A stretch of 12,405 bases of DNA from Candidatus Hydrogenedentota bacterium (lineage in GTDB: Bacteria > Hydrogenedentota > Hydrogenedentia > Hydrogenedentales > CAITNO01), in the NCBI GenBank assembly GCA_903822375.1, contig CAIJOU010000300.1, positions 1 through 12,405 on the forward strand, in the 5' to 3' direction. Of this stretch, positions 6,684-12,405 are shown one piece after another. A model generated the notes under the pieces. That model saw only the letters and a list, made by a program, of their open reading frames with translations. It was not told where the DNA came from and made no database searches. The position numbers and the translations under genes are program-made. Positions within the stretch are counted from its first letter, which is position 1. Every line of letters starts with the position of its first letter.

Positions 6684-7880
6684 TTACTTGCGGCGGCGGA
6701 TGCTGCCCACGCCACCGAGCGCGCACGCACCGGCGAGAAGGGCAAGGCCAAGGCCGCCCGCGATCGGCAGGGTGCCCGCAGGAACCACCGTGACGGTGAC
6801 GGGATTGGAAGCAACCAAGTCGCCAGCCGTCTTGTCTGCGGTGGTGACTGTGCAAACGTAACTGCCGGAATCCGTCAAGGACAGCACCGGGATGATGAGT
6901 GAGGAGCCGGTTTCTGTTCCCAGAGTCGAACCGTTCTTGGCCCACGCATAGCTGGCGGCGGTGCAATTCAGTGCAACGGCCTTCAGGTCCAATGCGGCGC
7001 CTTCTTCAAGCGTGCCCGCGCCAAGGACTTCGACCCGCGGCGTGGTGGCAGGCGGCATCTGCGACGCGGAGAAAATAGCCGCGATGGTGGCGGCCGGCCC
7101 GGCGTTCAGAGTCTTGCCAAAGTAGTTGTACTCAGCCTGATTGCTGTAGCCGTCATGGTCTGCATCGCCGAGGCGCCCCAGCGCGGGGATACTGCCGCAG
7201 AGGTCCGTGATGCCATTCGGCGGAACAACCACACCAATACCCTTCAACAGGTCAAGAATTGCGTTCAGCGCGGCGTTGGTGTTCGCATCGCCCAGTTCGG
7301 CATAACCAGCAAGCACACCGGCCAGCGAACCAACGAGCTGGGGGGCCACCAGCGGGACAAGGCTCCAATAGCCCTGGGACACAAGCGCATCAGCAACCAG
7401 ATTCTTCAGGGCAAGGAAATTGGCCTGGTAAATGCTCAACGCCTGTGCGTGATAGGGATTGGCCGCATTGTTGAGGGCTTCGCCGAGGACACCCAGTTCA
7501 TACTGGCCGTCGGGAATGCCGTTCGGCGTCACGGGAAGCGTGGCGGCCGGGTCGAGGTTCAACGGGCCATTGATGTCGGCGTTGACGCACTGGAGCATCG
7601 GCACCAACGAGATCAAGTCGCCGAGCTGGGCACCGAGCAGGTTCACCGAGCAGGCGGTTTGGTCAAGCATGCCGCAGAAGTCGTACGTGGTCGGCCAAGT
7701 GGTGACTGCACCATGGGCATCATTGGCACCGGTTGGGAAGATCGGAATTGCAGCGTAATTAAACGTGCCGCTGCCGGTCGGGCATGCCCCAGCAGCGACT
7801 GGGTCATGCAGGGCGAACGCGCTGCCGCAGGCAATGCACGCAACCATCAGCATGCAGGAGCCAATAAATACCTTCTTCAT
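6684..7880 (-). CDS. Secreted Ig-like domain protein with Ca-binding loop and C-terminal sorting/anchor tail
   Basis: Predicted 398-aa surface or secreted protein. It has a Sec signal peptide at 1-23 (MKKVF, hydrophobic core, cleavage likely after AFA). An unassigned Cys-containing region follows (about 30-230), rich in Ala, Asn and Leu. Next is an EF-hand/dockerin-like loop, DADHDGYSNQAE (239-250), with Asp ligands at 1, 3, 5 and Glu at 12. An Ig-like domain spans about 283-365, with Cys306, Trp313, the D-S-G-S-Y-V-C motif and Cys343 as the expected disulfide partner. The C-terminus is LPIAGG (371-376), a hydrophobic helix and the end RRRK. This resembles PEP-CTERM-type sorting tails (motif, helix, basic end), although the motif itself is not PEP. 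Start ATG 7880 has AAGGAGG at 7897-7891, 10 nt upstream; a longer frame to 8003 has no such support. It is flanked by its own promoter and terminator. Function: probably cell-surface or extracellular matrix; no enzymatic motif seen. Confidence 0.85.
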   Translation of the reverse strand: MKKVFIGSCMLMVACIACGSAFALHDPVAAGACPTGSGTFNYAAIPIFPTGANDAHGAVTTWPTTYDFCGMLDQTACSVNLLGAQLGDLISLVPMLQCVNADINGPLNLDPAATLPVTPNGIPDGQYELGVLGEALNNAANPYHAQALSIYQANFLALKNLVADALVSQGYWSLVPLVAPQLVGSLAGVLAGYAELGDANTNAALNAILDLLKGIGVVVPPNGITDLCGSIPALGRLGDADHDGYSNQAEYNYFGKTLNAGPAATIAAIFSASQMPPATTPRVEVLGAGTLEEGAALDLKAVALNCTAASYAWAKNGSTLGTETGSSLIIPVLSLTDSGSYVCTVTTADKTAGDLVASNPVTVTVVPAGTLPIAGGLGLALLAGACALGGVGSIRRRK

Positions 7881-7890
7881 AACGATACGT

Positions 7891-7897
7891 CCTCCTT
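7891..7897 (-). promoter_or_regulatory. Strong Shine-Dalgarno of the Ig-like surface protein gene
   Basis: AAGGAGG on the - strand, 10 nt before ATG 7880. It is the best anti-16S match in the window. It fixes the start directly before the signal peptide and suggests high translation. Confidence 0.85.
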
Positions 7898-8020
7898 GTT
7901 TTAGAACCAGTTCAGTTCCAGCCAACCAAATAATCAGCCTCACGTTTTTGTAAGTGCCTTGGAGTCCACACAAGCATCCTCGCCGGAACGACCGACAAAT
8001 CAACTTCTGTGCAACCCGTC

Positions 8021-8066
8021 ACGCACCATAATATACCAGAGCGGCTGCGGTGTCAACCCTTTTTTT
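8021..8066 (-). promoter_or_regulatory. Near-consensus sigma70-type promoter for the Ig-like surface protein gene
   Basis: On the - strand, TTGACA (8056-8051), a 17-bp spacer (8050-8034) and TATTAT (8033-8028) match the housekeeping promoter at 6/6 and 5/6 positions. An A7 tract lies just upstream of the -35 box (T run on the + strand around 8060-8066) and could act as an UP element. The predicted transcript start near 8021 gives a leader of about 140 nt before ATG 7880, in which I see no known riboswitch. Confidence 0.75.
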
Positions 8067-8333
8067 GCCGTATTTGGCGCCGCGCCTAAGTTATTTTCAT
8101 ACAGTATTTTACGAGGGAAGTGCGCCGCGTGTTCACGCATCAGAGGCGCAGTTTTGCCCCAATACCGCCATAACTTGGCGTCCAGACTAGAGTATTTAGC
8201 CGGTAAATGTTGCGGATGCAGTGTCTCGGGCCAGGGTCACAGCGTATTGGTAACGCCAGTTTGTCGGGGCGTCCACAGGGCCCACCGCGTTCGATTCATT
8301 GAAATGCCCGGCAGCGTTCAAAACCTGTGGTGT
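8067..8333. other. Gene-free spacer between the surface protein promoter and the ABC exporter promoter
   Basis: Part of the 517-base divergent spacer 7881-8397. It is visibly richer in A/T than the flanking genes (for example TAAGTTATTTTCATACAG near 8088). A frame open on the + strand from 7959 to 8417 has no ribosome-binding site, no domain, and an amino acid mix unlike a folded protein, so I do not call it. No tRNA, repeat or clear RNA motif was found. Confidence 0.6.
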
Positions 8334-8363
8334 TTGTGCCGTTCCCTTCGGGTGGTCTACAAT
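8334..8363 (+). promoter_or_regulatory. Possible promoter of the ABC exporter operon
   Basis: TTGTGC (8334-8339), an 18-bp spacer and TACAAT (8358-8363, 5/6 match to the -10 consensus). The predicted start near 8370 would leave about 28 nt before ATG 8398. The -35 match is moderate and this is the only reasonable candidate I found here. Confidence 0.4.
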
Positions 8364-8397
8364 CCCGTGAGCATGCTTTGCAGTGAAAGAGGTAGGG

Positions 8398-9174
8398 ATG
8401 ATTCGGCTCGGATTTAGACACTACAAGAATCTCATTATTCACAAGGCTTGGGCGGATTTTCGCGCCGAGGCAGAGCGCACCTACCTTGGCGTGGTGTGGT
8501 GGGTGCTCGATCCGCTTATCAACATGGCCATTTATTACCTGGTATTTGGTGTCTTTCTCAAAATGGGAACCAAGGACTTCATCCCCTTCCTGCTCACCGG
8601 CTTGGTAGTCTGGCGTTTTATCGAAGCCACCGTGGTGCGCGCGTCCAACTCAATACTGCAAAACGTTTCCATGGTCCGCCAGGTCGCCTTTCGCAAGATC
8701 ATTTTCCCCCTCATTGCGGTGGGGACCTGTCTTATGGAGTACATGTTCTCGCTGGGGTTGCTGTTCACCGTGCTGCTGATTTACGGCTACCGGCCCGGCG
8801 TGACTTGGCTGGCTGTTCCACTGCTGCTTGCGGTGGAATTGGCGCTGGTGCTGGCGATGTCCCTGCCGCTGGCCGTGGTGGTTACCTTTGTGCCGGACGT
8901 GGGCAAGCTGATTTCGCAGGTGTTGCGCATACTGTTCTATCTCTCAGGCATCTTCTACACCACCAAACGTCTGCCCGACGTGGTGGTTCCCTGGCTCAAG
9001 CTGAATCCCGCCATCCACGTGGTGGAGGGCATGCGTGACGTGCTCATGTACGGTGTATGGCCCAACTGGGCGGCGCTGGGCCTGGTGGGCCTGCTGTCGG
9101 TTCTGGGGGCGGCGGGCGGGGTGGCGCTTATTGGACGCTTTGACCCCCTCTTTGCCAAGAGGATCGCACGATGA
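8398..9174 (+). CDS. ABC-2 type exporter permease (polysaccharide/O-antigen/teichoic acid type)
   Basis: Predicted 258-aa inner-membrane permease of the Wzm/KpsM/TagG family, which with its ATPase partner exports lipid-linked glycans or similar surface polymers. Visible: a cytoplasmic amphipathic N-terminus, the family hallmark TYLGVVWWVLDPL (28-40), about six hydrophobic segments (roughly 38-56, 62-80, 101-130, 135-165, 171-188, 224-246), LSGIFY (182-187), and LNPAIHVVEGMRD (202-214), corresponding to the usual NP...R segment near the C-terminus. Start: the frame is open from GTG 8383, but ATG 8398 has GAGG (8389-8392) 5 nt upstream and begins IRLGFRHY, a normal family start. It overlaps the ATPase gene by 4 bases (ATGA, 9171-9174), so the pair is translationally coupled. 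The exported polymer cannot be named; no glycosyltransferase lies in the window. Confidence 0.92.
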   Translation: MIRLGFRHYKNLIIHKAWADFRAEAERTYLGVVWWVLDPLINMAIYYLVFGVFLKMGTKDFIPFLLTGLVVWRFIEATVVRASNSILQNVSMVRQVAFRKIIFPLIAVGTCLMEYMFSLGLLFTVLLIYGYRPGVTWLAVPLLLAVELALVLAMSLPLAVVVTFVPDVGKLISQVLRILFYLSGIFYTTKRLPDVVVPWLKLNPAIHVVEGMRDVLMYGVWPNWAALGLVGLLSVLGAAGGVALIGRFDPLFAKRIAR

Positions 9175-9914
9175 GCGCCGCGCGAACCGCCGCCATCAGC
9201 CTCCGACATGTGGGCGTAAGCTACTGGCTGCGCCAGAGCCTGTTCAGCCGCCGCAAATTCTGGGCGCTGCGCGATGTTTCCTTTGACCTGTTCGAGGGCG
9301 ATTCGCTGGGGGTCATCGGCAAGAACGGGGTGGGCAAGAGCACGCTGCTGCGCCTGCTTGCCGGAGTGATGAGCCCCGACTGCGGCACGCTGGTCAACAG
9401 CGGGGTGAGCACGTCGCTGCTGTCGCTGAACCTGGGTTTTCTTCCCTATCTTTCGGGCCGGGAGAACGCCATTCTGGGCGGCATGTTCCAGGGCATGGCG
9501 AAAGAGGAGATCTCGGCAAAGATGGACGAGATCATCCAGTTCGCCGAAATCGAGGAATTCATCGATGAACCGGTCGCCTCGTACTCTTCGGGCATGAAGG
9601 CCCGGCTTGGTTTTGCGGTGGCCTTTCAAATCCAGCCCGACGTGCTGCTTCTGGACGAGGTGATCGGCGTGGGCGACGCCGACTTCCAGCGCAAGTCGAT
9701 GGAGGTCATGAAGGAGCGAATCCGCTCGCATGACACGACGATTGTGTTTGTCTCCCACAATGCCCCGCTGGTGCGCGAGTTGTGCAACCGGGCTGTCTGG
9801 ATCGAGGACCGGATTGTGCAGACCGAGGGCGACGTGGAGGTGGTGCTTGCGGCCTACGAGAACTTCCTGCGAACCGGCCGCAAGTGCGTTGAGACGCCGC
9901 CGGAAACGGGCTGA
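9171..9914 (+). CDS. ABC exporter ATPase, Wzt/KpsT/TagH type without C-terminal carbohydrate-binding domain
   Basis: Predicted 247-aa ATP-binding subunit that energises the permease encoded just upstream. Motifs: Walker A GKNGVGKST (50-58), a variant signature YSSGMKAR (138-145, in place of LSGGQ and typical of the polysaccharide-export branch), Walker B VLLLDE (158-163) followed by VIGVGD, and H-loop His196 in VSHN. The N-terminal SYWLRQSLFSRR segment and the SLLSLNLGF stretch after the Walker A region are also usual in Wzt/TagH proteins. The protein ends soon after the nucleotide-binding domain (KCVETPPETG), so it lacks the C-terminal substrate-binding domain of many Wzt proteins and is closer to KpsT in length. 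Start ATG 9171 overlaps the permease stop. A terminator hairpin spans its stop codon, so the operon appears to be only these two genes. Confidence 0.94.
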   Translation: MSAARTAAISLRHVGVSYWLRQSLFSRRKFWALRDVSFDLFEGDSLGVIGKNGVGKSTLLRLLAGVMSPDCGTLVNSGVSTSLLSLNLGFLPYLSGRENAILGGMFQGMAKEEISAKMDEIIQFAEIEEFIDEPVASYSSGMKARLGFAVAFQIQPDVLLLDEVIGVGDADFQRKSMEVMKERIRSHDTTIVFVSHNAPLVRELCNRAVWIEDRIVQTEGDVEVVLAAYENFLRTGRKCVETPPETG

Positions 9915-9945
9915 ACGGGGCCGCCGTTTCCGGGACCTTCTTTCG
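9900..9945 (+). terminator. Terminator of the ABC exporter operon, overlapping the stop codon
   Basis: Perfect 10-bp inverted repeat, CCGGAAACGG (9900-9909) and CCGTTTCCGG (9924-9933), with a 14-nt loop holding the TGA at 9912-9914, followed by GACCTTCTTTCGTT. It serves the + strand. On the - strand the same hairpin follows the convergent lipoprotein gene but has no T tract there. Confidence 0.7.
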
Positions 9946-9958
9946 TTCCTCGCGCGGC

Positions 9959-11746
9959 CTACTGGCCGGGTATCTTTGCCGGGGGCGCGCTCTGGGACAC
10001 GTCGACGTCGACGGGGGCTTCCTTTGTTTGAAGTTTGACCCAGGTCTTTTTCAGATCGAGGTTCGGATTGCGCCAGAGCAGTTCCTGGGTGATGTCCTGC
10101 GCGTAGATCGGGCTGGAAAGGGCGTAGACCTCAATGGAGCCAAAGCCGTTCTTCTTCGGGTCGGCCGTGCCAATCACGCGGATGCGGTAGGAAGAATAGA
10201 TGGTGGGGTGGCGCGTAAACCGGATGGCCACATCGTCCGCGTTGATGGGCACGGTGCGTATGGGGCGGCCGTTTTCAAGCACCTGCAGTTTCTTGCCGAT
10301 GGCGTTCTGCACGCCGGCCACAAACGAGATGTCCACATTCAGCGGGACAACGCCGCCGATGCCCACGTCCACGGTGTTGTCCTTCATCACATCGGCGTTG
10401 AAGGCCAGCCTGGGGCCGTTGAGGTCGCATGATATGTACGTTCGGCCGAGGCGCAGTCCCTCAAGCAGCGCGGGCGCGGACAGGTCCCTGGCACATATGT
10501 AGGTGACCGGTTTGGCCAGGGGCACTTTCTTGCCGCCGGAACCGGACCCGGCGATGGCGCAACCCATGAGCCCGCGTTTCAGTTCATAGTCCCAGAACAG
10601 GCATGCCTGCGCGTTGGCGGACATGTCCTCGTCCATGGTGCCTGCCGTGGCGGCGGCCGAGGCTGCGGCGGCGATGGAGTGCACCAGATGGCCGTCCTTT
10701 CGGACCTTGATGTCCTCGCCGAGATCGTTGAGCGCCAAAGGCGGATTGCCGCGCCAGTCGCGGAACCACACTTCAACGGCGTTGACGTAGCTGATGCCCC
10801 ACTGCCAGGGTTTGGTCGGGAAGGTGGGATGCGCAATCGCCCAGATGCCGCCCTGTGCCTGCACGCGGATGCACTCGGCCTGCGCGGCCCAGGCGGCCTG
10901 CGCGGTCGGCAGCGTTGAAGGGGGATCGGGGGTGGTCCGAGGACCGTACACCAGGGCCACGCCCATGTCGTCGCGGCCCCATTCCATGGCGGGGATGAGC
11001 GCCAGTTTGTCGGACTTGAAGCCCGGGTCCCTGGTCGAGGCCAGCGTGTTCCGATCACAGATTGCCAGAAAATCGAGACCCGCCTTTTCCGCGCGGGAGA
11101 TGACTTCGGACACGGACTCGGTGCCCACGCCGTATTTTGAATGCACATGCAGGTCGCCGCGGTACCACTGTCCTTCGGCGCGCAAGACATGCTTGTCCAG
11201 CGGAAGCTCGGCGCGGCCGGGAACGCTGGCTGCGTTGTACGGGTCCGTGCCGCTTTCGAGTTCGACCCGGTCAATGGCCAAGTCTCCGTCAGAGTCAAAG
11301 GCGCGCACCGACACCGCACCGCTGGCGCCCTCAAGCAGATTGAGCGAAAGCGCCGCGGTCTGGCCCGCCTTGACGGCGAGGTCCTGCACCTGCACCAGCA
11401 CCGGAACGCCGTTGTCATACACATGCACATAGGCGCGGTAGTCGCCCTGCGGAACGGGAGAGGACAAAGAACCCTTCTTAACCTCGACGGAGCGGGTTGC
11501 ACCGCCCTCCAGACTGAGCAGGTCGATGCGTCCGTCCAGCGGGGTGTCCACCACGGTCTTGAGCGTTGCGTTGAGCATGCCCTTGGGGCGGGTTTCCAAA
11601 TCGACCAGGGGCTTGTCCGCCGGAGCCTGCTCTTTGGCCGCGGCATCTTTCGCCGGCGCGGCCGCCCGTTCTCCGCCCGTCCCCGCGCATCCCGCCACCA
11701 CCAGAAGCGCGCATCCCGCCAACAACTGAAGCATCCGTTTTCGCAT
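9959..11746 (-). CDS. Lipoprotein with degenerate PHP (CehA/McbA-like) metallohydrolase domain
   Basis: Predicted 595-aa lipoprotein: signal peptide with lipobox VAGC (Cys20 lipidated), then an Ala/Lys-rich linker to about 45. A beta-rich region (about 55-140) and a short Ca-binding type loop, DSDGDLAIDRVE (151-162), follow. The PHP domain (about 194-440) holds GDLHVHSKYG (197-206), CDRNT (230-234), Glu255, IAHP (304-307), NAVEVW and GRTYIS. A beta domain ending in ALSSPIYAQD (542-551), as in CehA/McbA-type proteins, closes it. HVH (200, 202), Glu255 and His306 are kept. The usual TDHNT is CDRNT (His to Arg at 232), and the usual GSDxH is GSGSG (400-404), so two or three metal-ligand positions look lost. 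It may be inactive or have a changed role. Start ATG 11746 has GGAAAG 7 nt upstream and begins a proper signal peptide; ATG 11794 does not. It is convergent with the ABC operon and divergent from the GntR gene. Confidence 0.85.
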   Translation of the reverse strand: MRKRMLQLLAGCALLVVAGCAGTGGERAAAPAKDAAAKEQAPADKPLVDLETRPKGMLNATLKTVVDTPLDGRIDLLSLEGGATRSVEVKKGSLSSPVPQGDYRAYVHVYDNGVPVLVQVQDLAVKAGQTAALSLNLLEGASGAVSVRAFDSDGDLAIDRVELESGTDPYNAASVPGRAELPLDKHVLRAEGQWYRGDLHVHSKYGVGTESVSEVISRAEKAGLDFLAICDRNTLASTRDPGFKSDKLALIPAMEWGRDDMGVALVYGPRTTPDPPSTLPTAQAAWAAQAECIRVQAQGGIWAIAHPTFPTKPWQWGISYVNAVEVWFRDWRGNPPLALNDLGEDIKVRKDGHLVHSIAAAASAAATAGTMDEDMSANAQACLFWDYELKRGLMGCAIAGSGSGGKKVPLAKPVTYICARDLSAPALLEGLRLGRTYISCDLNGPRLAFNADVMKDNTVDVGIGGVVPLNVDISFVAGVQNAIGKKLQVLENGRPIRTVPINADDVAIRFTRHPTIYSSYRIRVIGTADPKKNGFGSIEVYALSSPIYAQDITQELLWRNPNLDLKKTWVKLQTKEAPVDVDVSQSAPPAKIPGQ

Positions 11747-11766
11747 GCATTTGCTTTCCGGCCGGT

Positions 11767-11782
11767 CCGGGAAGTGTCCCGG
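11767..11782 (-). other. Small hairpin in the leader of the PHP lipoprotein gene
   Basis: CCGGGA-AGTG-TCCCGG is a perfect 6-bp stem with a 4-nt loop, extendable by GGT/ACC past one bulged base. It lies just upstream of the Shine-Dalgarno (11759-11754) on the - strand. Its role is unknown; it could affect translation or mRNA stability. I found no convincing promoter for this gene. Confidence 0.4.
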
Positions 11783-11837
11783 CACCCGCATCATTTGGGG
11801 CTTTAATTCATTGCCCGTTATCTGCTATTCATCAGGC

Positions 11838-11871
11838 TTGACTTGTTTTACTGCATGACATACTGTACACT
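11838..11871 (+). promoter_or_regulatory. Sigma70-type promoter of the GntR regulator gene
   Basis: TTGACT (11838-11843), a 17-bp spacer and TACTGT (11861-11866). A second, overlapping pair with a 17-bp spacer is TTGTTT (11843-11848) with TACACT (11866-11871). The region is A/T-rich against its surroundings. The repeated TACTG (11849-11853 and 11861-11865) could be part of an operator, since YtrA-type regulators commonly repress their own operon; that part is a guess. Confidence 0.6.
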
Positions 11872-11956
11872 TTAAGCACAAACAACCATTAGTCATGTTC
11901 TTGCTGCAATCAGGAGTACGCTGACAACCGTAGTCGGCGCAGTCCGGCAGGCAAGG

Positions 11957-11986
11957 GGCCTAGTGCCGTTGAGCGCAACGGCGGCC
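11957..11986 (+). other. Hairpin in the 5' leader of the GntR regulator gene
   Basis: GCCGTTG (11965-11971) and CAACGGC (11976-11982) form a perfect 7-bp stem with loop AGCG. Outer GGCC (11957-11960) and GGCC (11983-11986) can extend it past a TAGT bulge. It sits about 30 nt before ATG 12020 within a leader of roughly 145 nt. No T tract follows, so it is not a standard terminator; a regulatory role is possible. Confidence 0.4.
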
Positions 11987-12019
11987 ATTGGCAACCACCG
12001 TACAAGGATCAAGGATACC

Positions 12020-12405
12020 ATGACAAGACCGAAACACAAAACCAATGACGACCTGCTGGACCTGCTCTCGTCCGTTGATCTGCAAAGCAGCGTGGCGGTT
12101 TATGTGCAGATCGAAAACCACGTCCAGTTTGCGATCTCCTCCGGCCGCCTCAAGCCGGGCGATCAGCTTCCGGCCGTCCGTGAGCTTTCCGAGCGCCTGA
12201 AGGTCAACACGAATACCGTGTCCAAGGCGTACCGTGATCTCGTCGTCATGGGCCTGTTGTACACGCGCCGCGGCATGGGCGTTTTCGTCAGCAAGGACAT
12301 CGAGGAAAAGTGCAAGGAGGATTGCCGGCGCCGAGTGTTAATCCGCCTCAATGAGGTGGTTTGTGAAAGCCGCGCCGCCGGTTTCGACGACAAGGAAATC
12401 GTGGA
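12020..12405 (+). CDS. GntR family transcriptional regulator, YtrA-like (3' truncated by window edge)
   Basis: An open frame of 128 codons runs off the right edge. It encodes a winged helix-turn-helix DNA-binding domain: VYVQIENHVQFAISSG (28-42), LKPGDQLPAVRELSERL (44-60), the recognition helix region VNTNTVSKAYRDL (62-74) and the wing GLLYTRRGMGVFV (78-90). The short helical stretch that follows begins like the small C-terminal region of YtrA-type GntR proteins, not a large effector or aminotransferase domain, but the end is not seen. Start ATG 12020 has AAGG (12011-12014) upstream. YtrA-type regulators usually precede and repress an ABC transporter operon, so transporter genes may follow outside the window. 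The extra 20 or so N-terminal residues (MTRPKHKTNDDLLDLL) are slightly longer than the minimal domain. A promoter lies about 150 bases upstream. Confidence 0.93.
   Translation, partial: MTRPKHKTNDDLLDLLSSVDLQSSVAVYVQIENHVQFAISSGRLKPGDQLPAVRELSERLKVNTNTVSKAYRDLVVMGLLYTRRGMGVFVSKDIEEKCKEDCRRRVLIRLNEVVCESRAAGFDDKEIV

Noticed and set aside
6390..6902. + strand frames over the spacer and the end of the surface protein gene
   Set aside because: They run through the terminator hairpin and antisense to the Ig domain, and no domain or ribosome-binding site is seen.
7959..8417. + strand frame (152 codons) in the divergent spacer before the ABC operon
   Set aside because: No Shine-Dalgarno and an unconvincing composition; it overlaps the better supported start of the permease gene and the - strand promoter at 8028-8056.
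10001..10013. GTCGAC tandem repeat
   Set aside because: Simply encodes Val-Asp-Val-Asp near the end of the PHP lipoprotein; no independent role is suggested.

Overview
This GC-rich window carries eight coding regions apart from two edge-truncated genes. No rRNA, tRNA, transposase or CRISPR array is visible. The gene content suggests a Gram-negative-type environmental bacterium of the Planctomycetota/Verrucomicrobiota/Lentisphaerota/'Ca. Hydrogenedentota' kind. The pointers are tandem Tat-exported Gfo/Idh/MocA lipoproteins, a surface protein with a C-terminal 'hydrophobic stretch plus RRRK' sorting tail, a lipoprotein CehA/McbA-type PHP protein, and a G/C-rich REP-like palindrome of a type I recall from these phyla. 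The phylum is an inference from gene style only.

Left part (1-4867, all + strand): a run of four Gfo/Idh/MocA-family oxidoreductases. The first is only a C-terminal fragment, cut by the window edge. The next two are full-length paralogues with near-identical Tat/lipoprotein leaders, so they are predicted to act outside the cytoplasm, anchored as lipoproteins. The fourth is a more distant, cytoplasmic family member with a cysteine cluster. A strong terminator-like hairpin follows the first gene and a weaker one follows the second. A double palindrome (3441-3491) lies between the third and fourth. The 3' ends of genes 1 and 2, and the 5' ends of genes 2 and 3, are unusually alike, which points to tandem duplication with local sequence homogenisation. 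A role in sugar, inositol or glycan breakdown is plausible, but no substrate can be read from the sequence.

Middle part (4874-8056, - strand): a membrane protein of unknown function with a large external domain between two transmembrane helices. Upstream of it is a secreted Ig-like protein with an EF-hand-like Ca-binding loop and a C-terminal membrane/sorting tail. The secreted protein has its own near-consensus sigma70-type promoter, a leader of about 140 nt, a strong Shine-Dalgarno and a classical terminator, so it looks like an independently and probably well-expressed gene.

Right part: 8398-9914 (+) is a two-gene ABC-2 exporter (permease plus ATPase, 4-bp overlap) of the polysaccharide/O-antigen/teichoic-acid export type, ending in a terminator hairpin. 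Convergent to it (9959-11746, -) is a lipoprotein with a PHP (CehA/McbA-like) domain in which several metal-ligand positions appear to be lost. Divergent from that, at the right edge, a YtrA-type GntR regulator begins (12020 onward), with a good promoter and a structured leader.

I found no clearly new multi-gene system. The points most worth following are the mosaic paralogue array, the apparently degenerate PHP lipoprotein, the REP-like element, and the unassigned two-TM protein.
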